A stretch of 64,000 nt of DNA. It comes from Corallococcus sp. NCRR (lineage in GTDB: Bacteria > Myxococcota > Myxococcia > Myxococcales > Myxococcaceae). The number at the start of each line of letters is the position of its first letter. Within the stretch, counting starts at the first letter, position 1. A program made the translations under genes and the position numbers. Positions 7,167 through 15,463 of this stretch are shown here, piece by piece. The stretch spans positions 6,696,001 through 6,760,000 of the forward strand of contig NZ_CP114039.1 in NCBI RefSeq assembly GCF_026965535.1, written 5' to 3'. Under the pieces are notes generated by a model that made no database searches, was not told the DNA's origin, and saw nothing but the letters and a program-made list of their open reading frames with translations.

Positions 7167-8699
7167 ATGCGACTCTCCCTTTCCCAGAAGCTCACGTTGG
7201 CGCCGCTGCTCGTGGCGCTGTTCTTCACGGTCCTCTTCTTCGGGTACCTCATCCCGCGCGTCAGCTCCGCCTTCGAGGAGCAGGGCCGGGACGTGGGCGG
7301 CGCGCTGCCCTCGGCGCTGGCGGCCACGCTGCCCGCGGCGATGCCCGGAGGCCAGACGGAGGCGCTCCAGGCAGTGCTGGAGCAGGCGGTGCGCCACCAC
7401 CAGGTGGCCTACGTGGCCGTCTTCGACGGGACCGGGCAGATGCGCGCGGTGGCGGGCGAGTACGCCACGGCGATGCGGGAGCTGCGCGACCGGCTGGGCC
7501 GCGCGCAGGGTGAGGCGACGTTCTACGTCCGCGACGCGGAGCTGTTGGATGTGAGCTCGCGCTTCGCGAACGGGGCGGGCACCGTGCACGTGGGCTTCAA
7601 CCGCACGGCGGCGCGCGCGCAGGTGCGGGCCATCACCACCGGGGTGAGCGTGGTGATCATCCTGGCGCTGTCGCTCTTCGTCGTGGTGGGCATCGTGCTG
7701 GCGCGCCGGGTGGCGGCGCCGCTGGTGCAGCTGACGGAGGCGGCCCAGCGCATCGCGGAGCACGGCGACCTGCGCGAGACCGTTCGCGTGGAGGGCTCGG
7801 ACGAGGTGGCCCAGCTGTCCAAGGCCTTCTCCTTGATGGTGTCCAAGGTGAAGGACCTCCTGCAGCAGCTGCAGGGCTCGTCGGACCTGCTGCGCGGCTC
7901 GGTGGACCACCTGAACGACTCCGCGAGCCGGCAGAACGAGATGGTGTCCCGCCACGCCGCCGCGCTCCAGGAGACGCAGGTGACGGCGCAGGAGATCCGC
8001 CAGACGTCGGTGGTGGCGTCCCGCGCCGCGGAGACGGTCATCGACGTGGCGGAGCGCGCGGAGGTGCTGGGCAAGACGGGCGAGATCGCCATCACGGAGA
8101 GCATCGAGGGCATGGTGGCCCTGCGCGCGCAGGTGGAGCAGATCGCCGAGCGCATCATGGCCCTGGGTGAGCGCACCGAGCAGATCTCCGGCATCACGGA
8201 GACGGTGAAGGACCTGGCGGACCAGTCCCACCTGCTCGCGGTGAACGCGGCCATCGAGGCGGCGCGCTCCGGGGAGCACGGCAAGGGCTTCGCGGTGGTG
8301 GCCCGGGAGATCCGCGGCCTGGCCGACCAGTCCATCCGCGCGACGAACCAGGTGCGCGGCATCCTGGCGGACATCAGCACCGCCATCTTCGCCACGGTGG
8401 AAATCACGGCCGCGGGCACGCAGCGCATGGAGACGGGCCTGGCCCAGGTGCGCACGTCCGGGGACACGCTGCGCCAGCTGTCCTCCATCGTCCGAGACAG
8501 CGTGGTGTCCGCCCGTCAGATCTCGAATACGGTGAACCAGCAGGCCACCGGCATCGAGCAGATCTTCACCGCCGTGAACGAGCTCAACACGGTGATGGGC
8601 GACACGGTGAAGCGCATCGCCAACACCAGCGAGTCCGCCGTGTCGCTCAAGCTCCTGTCGGAGCGCGTGGCGGCGATGGTGCGCGACTACCGGCTGTAA
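7167..8699 (+). CDS. Methyl-accepting chemotaxis protein
   Basis: This is a 510-aa membrane chemoreceptor. TM1 is at about 10-32, followed by a periplasmic ligand domain (33-150), TM2 (about 156-178, a Val/Ile/Leu run), a HAMP domain (179-232) and a long cytoplasmic signalling domain. The conserved kinase-contact hairpin is present as AAIEAARSGEHGKGFAVVA followed by REIRGLADQS. The signalling helices carry several Glu/Gln pairs suitable for methylation. No CheW, CheA or CheR gene is adjacent, so it must signal to a chemosensory cluster elsewhere. The ATG at 7167 starts directly at the first membrane segment. Its 3' end overlaps the convergent MFS gene by 53 bp. Confidence 0.93.
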   Translation: MRLSLSQKLTLAPLLVALFFTVLFFGYLIPRVSSAFEEQGRDVGGALPSALAATLPAAMPGGQTEALQAVLEQAVRHHQVAYVAVFDGTGQMRAVAGEYATAMRELRDRLGRAQGEATFYVRDAELLDVSSRFANGAGTVHVGFNRTAARAQVRAITTGVSVVIILALSLFVVVGIVLARRVAAPLVQLTEAAQRIAEHGDLRETVRVEGSDEVAQLSKAFSLMVSKVKDLLQQLQGSSDLLRGSVDHLNDSASRQNEMVSRHAAALQETQVTAQEIRQTSVVASRAAETVIDVAERAEVLGKTGEIAITESIEGMVALRAQVEQIAERIMALGERTEQISGITETVKDLADQSHLLAVNAAIEAARSGEHGKGFAVVAREIRGLADQSIRATNQVRGILADISTAIFATVEITAAGTQRMETGLAQVRTSGDTLRQLSSIVRDSVVSARQISNTVNQQATGIEQIFTAVNELNTVMGDTVKRIANTSESAVSLKLLSERVAAMVRDYRL

Positions 8700-10179
8700 C
8701 CGGGCGCGGGCGGGGCAGGAAGCGCTCCACCACCTGGGCCACGGTGCGCGTGGTGGCGGCGCCGGGCTCGTTCACCCGGGCCGCGAGGAAGGCGGCCCCC
8801 AGCCGGGCCACCGACGACACGACGAAGAGCACGTGCAGGTTCACCCAGAGGTGGCCGCCCAGCATGAACTGCTGGGGCACGCGCGCCGCCAGCGCCCCGC
8901 CCAGGGCCGCCGCCGCTGCGTAGGCCAGTCCGCCCGCGGTGGCGAACGCCGCCAGGTAGAAGGGCCGGCCGTGGCGCGGCGCCACCGTGAGGGGCAGCGC
9001 GAAGATGGCCAGGCCGTGGCCGCTCCACAGCGCGCCCGCCAGGAGCACGTCGAACAGCAGCGGCCAGAGCGTCCCCGCGGAGGGCAAGAGCCACAGCATG
9101 GGGATGGCGCTGATGCCCAGCGAGCAGAGCATCAGCACCGGCTGCGCGCCCAGCCGGTCGATGGCGCTGCCCCACAGGGACGCCGTCAGCACGCGCACCC
9201 CCGCCACCGCCGCCGCGTGCAGGGCCATGATGACGAAGGTCATCTTGAGGTTCTGCAGGCTGTGCAGCGCGAAGAAGGGGGCGGACACGCCCACCGCCGC
9301 GTTCCACGCCACCTGGTACAGGAGCACCCGCCGGGCCCCGTCGTCCTTCCAGGGGAGCAGCGCCGCCTTGAGCTCCAGCTTCGGAGAAGTTCCCGGGGGC
9401 GCCGGGTCATGCTGCGCGGCCATCATCAGCGTGGTGACGACGCCCATGACGCACGCGGCGAGCGCCAGCAGCGGCAGCGCCATGCCCACCCCGTCCAGCC
9501 CCTTCAGCCGGTCCATCAGCAGGCCCGCGGTGAGCGACGCGCCGGTGCCCATCAGCGTGGTGAGCGCGGTGCGCTTGCCGAAGAAGCGGCCCCGCACGGC
9601 GCCGGGGACGAGTTCCCCCATCCACGCCACCCACGCGTTGTTGCCCACCACCGCCAGCACCGCGGACGCCCCGGCCACGGCGAGCAGCAGGTGCTGCTGT
9701 CCCTCCATGGACAGGCCCAGCCACGGCAACAGCGCCAGAGGCAGCAGGGCCAGGCGGGACAGGCACACCGCCGTCAGCGCCACCCGCCGGTGACCGAAGC
9801 AGAGGGTGAGCCACGCGGCGGGGAACTGCACGAACTGCGCGAAGAACGGCAGCGCCGTCATCACGCCCACCAGGAAGGGCCCCAGCTTCAGCGCGATGGC
9901 CCACGCGGTGAGCACGGTGGGACCCGCGCACGCGGTGAACACCTCCGCGAACATCCCCTCCACGATGGACACCTTCAGCGACGCCCTCAGGCGCCGGTGC
10001 AGGGGCGGGCCCCGGTGGCCGTCCGGGGGCGGAGGGGCCCCCAGCAGGGGCGCGGACGAGCCGGGCAGCGAGGCGCCAGGGCGGAAGAGGGGGACGCCGG
10101 TGGCGAGGGAGGCGAAGCTCTGGACGAGGCGGCGACGGAGGGCGGCGGACACTGGGATTCGTTTCCCATGGGCTCGCAT
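8647..10179 (-). CDS. MFS transporter
   Basis: This 510-aa protein is a major facilitator superfamily permease with about twelve hydrophobic helices and a basic, probably cytoplasmic N-terminal extension (residues 1-75, several Arg and Pro). Hydrophobic stretches such as HLLLAVAGASAVLAVVG and LLALAACVMGVVTTLMM are clear, and RGRFFGKRTALTTLMGTG resembles the loop 2-3 motif of the family. The substrate cannot be told. The C-terminal tail is Pro/Arg-rich and its last 53 bp lie over the end of the convergent chemoreceptor gene. The start ATG at 10179 gives the longest frame; an internal start before the first helix is possible. Confidence 0.85.
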   Translation of the reverse strand: MRAHGKRIPVSAALRRRLVQSFASLATGVPLFRPGASLPGSSAPLLGAPPPPDGHRGPPLHRRLRASLKVSIVEGMFAEVFTACAGPTVLTAWAIALKLGPFLVGVMTALPFFAQFVQFPAAWLTLCFGHRRVALTAVCLSRLALLPLALLPWLGLSMEGQQHLLLAVAGASAVLAVVGNNAWVAWMGELVPGAVRGRFFGKRTALTTLMGTGASLTAGLLMDRLKGLDGVGMALPLLALAACVMGVVTTLMMAAQHDPAPPGTSPKLELKAALLPWKDDGARRVLLYQVAWNAAVGVSAPFFALHSLQNLKMTFVIMALHAAAVAGVRVLTASLWGSAIDRLGAQPVLMLCSLGISAIPMLWLLPSAGTLWPLLFDVLLAGALWSGHGLAIFALPLTVAPRHGRPFYLAAFATAGGLAYAAAAALGGALAARVPQQFMLGGHLWVNLHVLFVVSSVARLGAAFLAARVNEPGAATTRTVAQVVERFLPRPRPVTAGSRAPSPPRAPTGA

Positions 10180-10345
10180 TCCCTCTCAATCGGACCTCCA
10201 AGGAGTCCCCTGGGCCCGGCCGGACACCAACCGGCCTTATTCATCGCTTTCCGCTGACTGTCCGCCCGCTTGGTGGGCAGGAGGGATTCAGGTGCAGTTC
10301 ACGCGGTCTTGAACTATATGAACGGCCCGGAAGGAGACCGCGCAC

Positions 10346-11344
10346 ATGGATGTCGCTCACGAGCTGACGGAGTTTCTGGGGCAGGTGGAGCAGCGTCTGA
10401 CCGAATTGCTCGCGGATGGCGACGTCGGCCCGGACGTGAAGGGCGACACGCTGATGGATGCGGCGCGCCATCTGTGCCTGGGGGCAGGGGGCAAGCGGGC
10501 CCGTCCCATGCTCGTCCGCCTGTTCGGTGGCGTGGTGGGAGTGCAGGCCGCCCGGCTGGTGGATGTAGGCGTGGCGGCGGAGATGATCCACTCGGCCAGC
10601 CTGCTGCATGACGACGTGGTGGACGCAGGCATGTTCCGCCGGGGCCGCCCGACGGTGAACGCGCGCTGGGGCAACATCGTCGCGGTGATGAGCGGCGACC
10701 TCATCCTGTCCACGGCGCTCTCAAGGCTGTCCCTCCTGGACGCGCGCCTGGTGCAGAGCGGCCTGGCCATCGTCACGGAGATGACCCGCGCGGCCATCGC
10801 GGAGGTGGAGGCGCGCGGCGACATGAACCTGCCGCTCACGCGGCTGCGCTACATCGCCGAGGGCAAGACGGGCTCGCTGTTCGGCTGGTGCGGCAAGGCC
10901 GCGGCGACGCTGGCGGATCAGCCGGAGGCGCAGGCGCGCTTCGACGCGTTCGGCCGGCACCTGGGCGTGGCGTTCCAGATCGCCGACGACATCCGGGACA
11001 TCCTGGGCACGGACGTGGGCAAGCCCCGGTACGCGGACGTGCACTCGCGCACGCCGTCGCTGCCCATCCTGCTGGCGGTGTCGCGGGACGAGTCCCTGCG
11101 CCGCAAGCTCAAGGACGCGTGGGCGTTCTCCGTCATCACCCCGGAGCGCACCCGGGAGATTGGCGCCGCCATCGAGGCCACCGGCGCGGTGGAGGCGTCC
11201 ATGGAGATGATGAACCAGGAGATTGGCGCGGCGCTCGACAAGCTGGGGCCCTTCGCGAACGACGCCGCGGGCGCGGAGCTGATGAGCTGGGCGCACCGGC
11301 TGTCGGAGGGCATCGCGGAGCAGGTGAAGGGACGCGCTGCATGA
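10346..11344 (+). CDS. ispB: Polyprenyl diphosphate synthase (octaprenyl-type)
   Basis: This trans-prenyltransferase extends farnesyl or geranyl diphosphate with isopentenyl diphosphate to make the side chain of respiratory quinones. It has 332 aa, typical of the family. The first Asp-rich motif is LHDDVVD and the second is QIADDIRDILG; the substrate-binding segment GGKRARPMLVRL is also present. AAGGAG lies 11 nt before the ATG. The next gene, a GbsR-type regulator, overlaps the stop by 4 bp. Product chain length (C35-C45) cannot be read with certainty, so the symbol is by similarity; in myxobacteria the product would serve menaquinone. Confidence 0.9.
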   Translation: MDVAHELTEFLGQVEQRLTELLADGDVGPDVKGDTLMDAARHLCLGAGGKRARPMLVRLFGGVVGVQAARLVDVGVAAEMIHSASLLHDDVVDAGMFRRGRPTVNARWGNIVAVMSGDLILSTALSRLSLLDARLVQSGLAIVTEMTRAAIAEVEARGDMNLPLTRLRYIAEGKTGSLFGWCGKAAATLADQPEAQARFDAFGRHLGVAFQIADDIRDILGTDVGKPRYADVHSRTPSLPILLAVSRDESLRRKLKDAWAFSVITPERTREIGAAIEATGAVEASMEMMNQEIGAALDKLGPFANDAAGAELMSWAHRLSEGIAEQVKGRAA

Positions 11345-11940
11345 AGGGCTACCTGTGGACAGGGGGGGATCCCGGGAGCCAGAAGACCGTCGCGCCGCCA
11401 ATGAATGGCCGGCTGGCGCCATGGGAAGCCATCGCGGTGGAGGCGGTGGGCAACGTCATCGAGTTCTGGGGCTTCAAGCGCAACCAGGGCCGCGTCTGGG
11501 GCCTGCTCTACCTGCGCGGCGAACCCCTGACCGCCGGTGAGATTGAGCGCGAGCTCGACCTGTCCAAGGGCGGCGTGTCCATGCTGCTGCGCGACCTGGA
11601 GCACTGGGGCGTCGTCCAGCGGGTGCGCGTGCCGCAGGACACGGTGTGGCGCTACGCGGCGGAGACGGACCTGGTGCGGATGGTGACGCACGTGGTGGAG
11701 GAGCGCGAGGCGGCCTTCGTCACCCGCATCCGCGCGGACCTGTCCGAGGCGCGCCGGCTGGCCGAAGGCGCTGGCGGCGTGCATGCGGAGAAGCTGCGGC
11801 GGCTGGAGCGCATGGCCGTGCTGGCCGACCACGTGGAGCGCGCGCTGCGGCTGTTCATCAAGACGTCGCGCCTGGACGTGGGCGGGGTGCTGGGCGCGTT
11901 CCGCGACGGCGCCCTGGCTCGCGGCAAGGGCGAGCGGTAG
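11341..11940 (+). CDS. GbsR/MarR-type HTH transcriptional regulator
   Basis: The 199-aa protein has a winged helix-turn-helix at about residues 45-105: WGLLYLRGEPLTAGEIERE followed by LDLSKGGVSMLLRDLEHWG, ending in the wing RVRVPQDTVWRYAAE. This is typical of the GbsR branch of MarR-like regulators, which respond to small molecules such as choline in known cases. The C-terminal half is a long helical dimerisation region. The ATG overlaps the ispB stop by 4 bp, so both come from one transcript. Targets are unknown; regulation of its own isoprenoid operon or of the next gene is a guess. Confidence 0.85.
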   Translation: MKGYLWTGGDPGSQKTVAPPMNGRLAPWEAIAVEAVGNVIEFWGFKRNQGRVWGLLYLRGEPLTAGEIERELDLSKGGVSMLLRDLEHWGVVQRVRVPQDTVWRYAAETDLVRMVTHVVEEREAAFVTRIRADLSEARRLAEGAGGVHAEKLRRLERMAVLADHVERALRLFIKTSRLDVGGVLGAFRDGALARGKGER

Positions 11941-11957
11941 AGGCGGGAGGACACGCA

Positions 11958-12485
11958 ATGGATTCGCACTACGACCAGGTGATGAAGGCGCGCGAGCAGG
12001 CGGACGCGAACGCGCCCCGGCGGTACTTCGCGTACTCGACCATCCTGGACCGGGCCGCCTTCGACGAGTGGAAGCACCAGCACAGCTACGGCTTCTTCGA
12101 GCTGCCGGAAGGCCGGCTCGCCGAGGCGCTGGACGTGGACCTCGTCTACGACTTCCCGTCGCGCTGGTGGGGCGGCCGGGTGGCGGGCCTGACGGACGCG
12201 CCGGGCGCGCGGGTGTACGGCCGGCTCTTCGAGATCCCCGGCAAGGACTGGCCCATCGTCCAGCACAAGGAGGGCTTCGTCACCAGCATGTGCGTGGAGC
12301 GCACGGTGCGCGTGCGCGTGGATGGCCAGGAGGTAGAGGCCACCGCGTTCGTGACCAACCCGCGCCGCGCGTCGTCGGACGGGCCGGTGAGCCCGCGCTT
12401 CGTGGAGGCACTGGTGCGCGGCGCGAAGAGCGCCGGGCTGCCCGCGGACTACGTGGAGAAGCTGGCGCGCGGCGAGTCGCGCTGA
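11958..12485 (+). CDS. Gamma-glutamylcyclotransferase-like (GGCT/AIG2 fold) protein
   Basis: This is a 175-aa protein of the cyclotransferase-like fold. FAYSTILDR near the start matches the YGSN-type loop position of GGCT enzymes, and GARVYGRLFEIPGKDWP followed by KEGF matches the central barrel. The usual catalytic Glu would lie near the HKEGF/VER region, but I cannot assign it surely. Known relatives release 5-oxoproline from gamma-glutamyl peptides, and many remain uncharacterised. It lies 17 bp after the GbsR-type gene, with a GGCGGGAGG ribosome site 8 nt before the ATG, and ends the ispB operon. Confidence 0.7.
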   Translation: MDSHYDQVMKAREQADANAPRRYFAYSTILDRAAFDEWKHQHSYGFFELPEGRLAEALDVDLVYDFPSRWWGGRVAGLTDAPGARVYGRLFEIPGKDWPIVQHKEGFVTSMCVERTVRVRVDGQEVEATAFVTNPRRASSDGPVSPRFVEALVRGAKSAGLPADYVEKLARGESR

Positions 12486-12516
12486 CCGCGTCCTCGCCGC
12501 GTCGCCCGATGCCGGC

Positions 12517-13914
12517 CTACGGCAGGGTGAGTGGCTCGATGCGGTAGAGCGCCCCGGCCTGGTCGTCGCTGACGATGAAGGCCCGGCGCGGCGCGAGGGC
12601 CACGTCCACCGGGCGGCCCCACACGCTCTGGTCCGGGTTGATGAAGCCGGTGACGACGTCCACCTCTTCCGTGGGCTGGTGGGTGGCCAGGTCCCACGGG
12701 AAGGCGACGACCTTGTAGCCGGTGCGCTCCGTGCGGTTCCACGAGCCGTGGTAGGCGACGAGCGCGCCGCGCCGCCAGGCCGGTCCGAACTCCGCGTCGT
12801 CGAAGAACGTCAGGCCCAGGGGCGCCGAGTGCGCCTGGATGCCCTGGTCCGTCCTGTCCAACGCGGCGCAGTCCGCCCTGGAGCCGTCCCGGTTCATGTC
12901 GTAGTCGCGGTCCAGGGGCATGTGCTTCAGGCCGGAGGGGGAGTCCGGGTTGGAGTTGCAGAAGGGCCAGCCGTAGTGGCCGCCCTCGCGCACGGAGGTG
13001 AGGGCCTCCGGCGGGTGGTTGTCCACGTACTCCGGAATGACCTTCCCGTACCGGCCGGTGCCGTCGTCGAACGGGTAGGGCGTGTTGTCGCGGTTGTTGA
13101 CCGCCACCCACAGCGTGTCGGTCCCCGGCTCCCACGCCAGCCCTTCCGCGTTGCGCAGGCCGCGGGCGAACAGCTCGCGCGAGCCGCCGCTCCAGTCCCA
13201 CCGGTAGATGGCGCCGCGCAGCGGGTCGCTGGTGGTGTCGCTCAGGCACACGTTGCAGGTGGACGCGATGGACACGTACACGCGGTGCCGCGAGTCCACG
13301 GCGAGGTTCTTGAGCTCGTGGCCGTAGGCCCCTTGCAGCTCCGGCAGGGACGCGTCCGGCAGCCCGGAGACGACCGTCTCCACCGCGCCGCGCGCCGTCT
13401 CGCCGGGCGTCCAGCGCGAGCGCGTGACGCGGTCCTTCTCCGACAGGAAGACCCACACCTGCCCGTCGCGCTCGTGGAAGACGATGTCATGGGGCCGCCC
13501 CAGCCCGTCCGCCCACTGCGTCACCTCTGGCGCCTGGGCCCCGCGGGGACGCACCTGCATCACCTTGCCCTGGCCGGGCACGGAGACGAGCAGGGTGCCC
13601 TCCGGCGAGAACGCGATGAAGCGCGCTCCCGGCACCCGTGCCCAGACCGACACCGTCATGCCTGATGGGATGTTCAGGAAGCGCGGGACGTCGAACGGCG
13701 CACCCCGCATGCCTTCCGGGACCTGGACCTCCGTGGCCTGGAGCGTCCATGTCGGCGGCGGTCCGGCGTCCGGGGGCGTGCCCGCGTCGGTGGTGCCCGC
13801 GTCCGCCACCACGCCCGAGTCCTGGAGCGAAGAAGGCTCGGGGGTCTGGGAGCGGCAGCTGGACCCCAGGGGCGCCAGCGCCACGAGGGTCATCAGCACG
13901 AAGGGGCGTCGCAT
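12517..13914 (-). CDS. PQQ-dependent sugar dehydrogenase-like lipoprotein
   Basis: This 465-aa exported lipoprotein (signal ending LGSSC, Cys20) has an Asp/Gly/Pro linker to about residue 55 and then a six-bladed beta-propeller of the soluble glucose / sorbosone dehydrogenase family. Motifs seen are GLGRPHDIVFHE, NAEGLAWEPGTDTLW, HYGWPFCNSNP and DDQAGALYRIEP. The His in GRPHD and the segment around HYGWP match the active-site region, so oxidation of a sugar or polyol with PQQ is likely, but the substrate is unknown. A GAGGACC ribosome site precedes the ATG. The upstream region carries two copies of a CTGAA-N6-TTCAG operator-like element. Confidence 0.85.
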   Translation of the reverse strand: MRRPFVLMTLVALAPLGSSCRSQTPEPSSLQDSGVVADAGTTDAGTPPDAGPPPTWTLQATEVQVPEGMRGAPFDVPRFLNIPSGMTVSVWARVPGARFIAFSPEGTLLVSVPGQGKVMQVRPRGAQAPEVTQWADGLGRPHDIVFHERDGQVWVFLSEKDRVTRSRWTPGETARGAVETVVSGLPDASLPELQGAYGHELKNLAVDSRHRVYVSIASTCNVCLSDTTSDPLRGAIYRWDWSGGSRELFARGLRNAEGLAWEPGTDTLWVAVNNRDNTPYPFDDGTGRYGKVIPEYVDNHPPEALTSVREGGHYGWPFCNSNPDSPSGLKHMPLDRDYDMNRDGSRADCAALDRTDQGIQAHSAPLGLTFFDDAEFGPAWRRGALVAYHGSWNRTERTGYKVVAFPWDLATHQPTEEVDVVTGFINPDQSVWGRPVDVALAPRRAFIVSDDQAGALYRIEPLTLP

Positions 13915-13953
13915 GGTCCTCTTTTCCCAACCTCAGTCGCGACGGAAAAACAA

Positions 13954-14033
13954 CTGAACGCGACCTGAACAAACCTTCAGACAGTTTTCCTGACAGGCCG
14001 AAGGCCCCTGAATAGGCCTGAACAAACCTTCAG
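13954..14033. repeat. Duplicated operator-like element (CTGAACAAACCTTCAG) upstream of the dehydrogenase
   Basis: The 17-mer CCTGAACAAACCTTCAG occurs identically at 13964-13980 and 14017-14033, 53 bp apart. Each copy is a dyad, CTGAA-N6-TTCAG. Each is preceded one helical turn upstream by another CTGAA (13954 and 14008, spacing 11 and 10 bp) and followed two bases later by AGTTT. The array lies 40-120 bp above the dehydrogenase ATG at 13914. This looks like a cooperative repressor or activator site; the binding protein is unknown. Confidence 0.6.
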
Positions 14034-14100
14034 GGAGTTTCGCCGCGCCGGCAAAGGGCCGTGCCTACATGAACAAAAGGGCAGCCAGTCGTCCTTGGGG

Positions 14101-14171
14101 TGAAACATGAAACAAATAAAGGCGTATTTGTGTAATTGATTGCATTGCTTGTGTTTGCTTCCCATGTTTCA
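14101..14171. promoter_or_regulatory. 9-bp inverted repeat in an AT-rich island
   Basis: TGAAACATG (14101-14109) and CATGTTTCA (14163-14171) are exact reverse complements separated by 53 bp. The spacer is strikingly AT-rich for this genome and contains TTGTGT twice. The whole gene-free stretch 13915-14295 (381 bp) holds this pair, the duplicated CTGAA element to the left and the promoter/operator to the right; I see no gene in it. Confidence 0.4.
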
Positions 14172-14245
14172 TGTCTGTCTTTGGAGTGTTGGCTGCAGGC
14201 CTCCGGATCAGAACGGCATGGACCGGGCTTGACGGCGGAAGGGTG

Positions 14246-14279
14246 TTGTGGCCTCATGAATTTGATTTCGATAATCAAA
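14246..14279 (+). promoter_or_regulatory. Promoter with a Fur-like overlapping operator
   Basis: TTGTGG (14246-14251) and GATAAT (14270-14275), 18 bp apart, form a plausible sigma-70 promoter. The perfect inverted repeat TTTGATT-tcgat-AATCAAA (14261-14279) lies over the -10. It resembles iron-regulator boxes in containing GATAAT/ATCAAA units but is not a canonical Fur box. A start near 14282 leaves a 14-nt leader with GGAGG (14286-14290) before the ATG at 14296. Confidence 0.5.
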
Positions 14280-14295
14280 ATCAATGGAGGACGCG

Positions 14296-14559
14296 ATGCT
14301 CGGTCAGGGATGCTGCAGGGCGGTGCTGGCGCGAGGCCCGTGCGCCGAGGTGACGCGGTGCAGCTGTGGGCACATCCACCTGGCGGTGGGGCCGGTGACG
14401 CTTCGCCTGGAGGAGGACGTCCTGCGCGCGCTGGGCCACACCCTCGTGGAGGCCATCCACCAGTTGGAGCTGCCGCACGCGCCCGCGCACGAGGCGGAAG
14501 CGCAGGAGCCGGCCCCCTCCGCCGCCCACGGGGCGCCCACCGGCGGGTGGAAGCAGTGA
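14296..14559 (+). CDS. Small CxC/CG-motif protein coupled to the heme-oxygenase-like gene
   Basis: The 87-aa protein has Cys6-Cys7, Cys16 and the cluster RCSCGHIHLAVGPVTLRLEE (Cys22, Cys24, His26, His28), then a helix and a Pro/Ala/His-rich tail. The Cys/His arrangement suggests metal or heme/Fe-S binding, but I do not recognise a named family. GGAGG lies 5 nt before the ATG at 14296. An upstream in-frame ATG at 14284 would lie almost at the predicted transcript start, so I reject it. The stop overlaps the next gene (GTGA), so the two proteins are probably made together and may act together. Confidence 0.7.
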   Translation: MLGQGCCRAVLARGPCAEVTRCSCGHIHLAVGPVTLRLEEDVLRALGHTLVEAIHQLELPHAPAHEAEAQEPAPSAAHGAPTGGWKQ

Positions 14560-15347
14560 GCACCGTCCAGGGGATGATCCGCTGGGGCGGCATCGAGCGC
14601 TCCGCGAGGGACAAGCGCCTGTCGTCCGCGTCCACGGCCCCCGCGGGCCTTCCGTCCACGCAGCGGCTGTCGCTGCGGCTGGAGGAGGGGACGGGGATCG
14701 CCCGGCGCCAGGCGGAGCAGTCCACGTTCCTGGAGGCGCTCTTCCACGGCTCGTGGAACGGCGGCGTCTATGGTCAGTTCGTGCGGGCGCGGCACTACGC
14801 GAACCACCTGCGCCAACTGCACGTCATCTACGAGGCGCTGGAGTCCGTGCTGCCGGCACTGAAGGACGGCCCGCTCACGCGCGTGCTGCGGCTGCCGGAG
14901 CTGCGGCGGGCCTCCGCGCTGCTGGCGGACCTGGACTGGTTCTGCGGCGACACGCGTACGAAGCCCTTCGCCTGCGCGGAGACGCGGCTGCACGCCGAGC
15001 GGATCCGCGAGGTGGCGGCCGTGGCCCCGCACCTGCTCATCGCCCATGCCTGGGCCCGCTGCGTCCAGGACCTCTACACCGCGCCCCGGCGCTCGGAGCT
15101 CATCGCGCGGGCGTTCGATCTGGAGAACGGCCGGGGCACGGCCTTCTACAACGCGGTGTCCGCCACGGAACTGCTCGCCTTCCAGGGCCGGCTCGTGGCC
15201 CGCCTGGACGAGGTGTCGCTGACGGAAGGGGAGGCCCAGGAAGTGGTGCAGGAGGCGCGGCTGGCCTTCCGCATCCAATCGCTCATCTGCGACGAGTTGG
15301 CCCGGGACGCGCCGGAGCTGGATGGGCTGGGCGGTACCCCTGGGTAG
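14556..15347 (+). CDS. Heme-oxygenase-fold protein lacking the proximal His
   Basis: The 263-aa protein aligns by eye with biliverdin-forming heme oxygenases after a 38-residue extension. RRQAEQSTFLEALFHG corresponds to the first helix of HO (VHTQAENAEFM in human HO-1), and HYANHLRQLHVIYEALESVL to the next helices. WARCVQDLYTAPRRSELIA corresponds to the distal helix YLGDLSGGQ. In this alignment the heme-ligating His25 of HO-1 becomes Arg50, and the GDLSGG motif that lets heme and O2 bind is replaced by QDLYTAP. It may be a non-catalytic heme or tetrapyrrole binder, or use different chemistry; the fold assignment is my inference. It is coupled to the small CxC gene by a 4-bp GTGA overlap. Confidence 0.68.
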   Translation: MSTVQGMIRWGGIERSARDKRLSSASTAPAGLPSTQRLSLRLEEGTGIARRQAEQSTFLEALFHGSWNGGVYGQFVRARHYANHLRQLHVIYEALESVLPALKDGPLTRVLRLPELRRASALLADLDWFCGDTRTKPFACAETRLHAERIREVAAVAPHLLIAHAWARCVQDLYTAPRRSELIARAFDLENGRGTAFYNAVSATELLAFQGRLVARLDEVSLTEGEAQEVVQEARLAFRIQSLICDELARDAPELDGLGGTPG

Positions 15348-15463
15348 GGTTGCCCCGACCCCACGGAGGAGGTGGTCCGACCCACGGGCCCGCCTTCTCG
15401 CATGGGAGGGCGATGTGCCGTTTCGTGACAGGCACGTTAGGATGGCGGAACGTGACACTCCAG

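Noticed and set aside
10201-10240. GGCCGG/CCGGCC hairpin before ispB as a terminator
   Set aside because: Both flanking genes start near here and point away from it, so no transcript would be ended by it.
13964-14033. Possible short CRISPR from the two identical 17-mers
   Set aside because: Only two copies, too short and inside a promoter region; there are no further units and no cas gene nearby.
14284-14295. ATG at 14284 as the start of the small CxC protein
   Set aside because: It is practically at the predicted transcript start; the ATG at 14296 has GGAGG at correct spacing.
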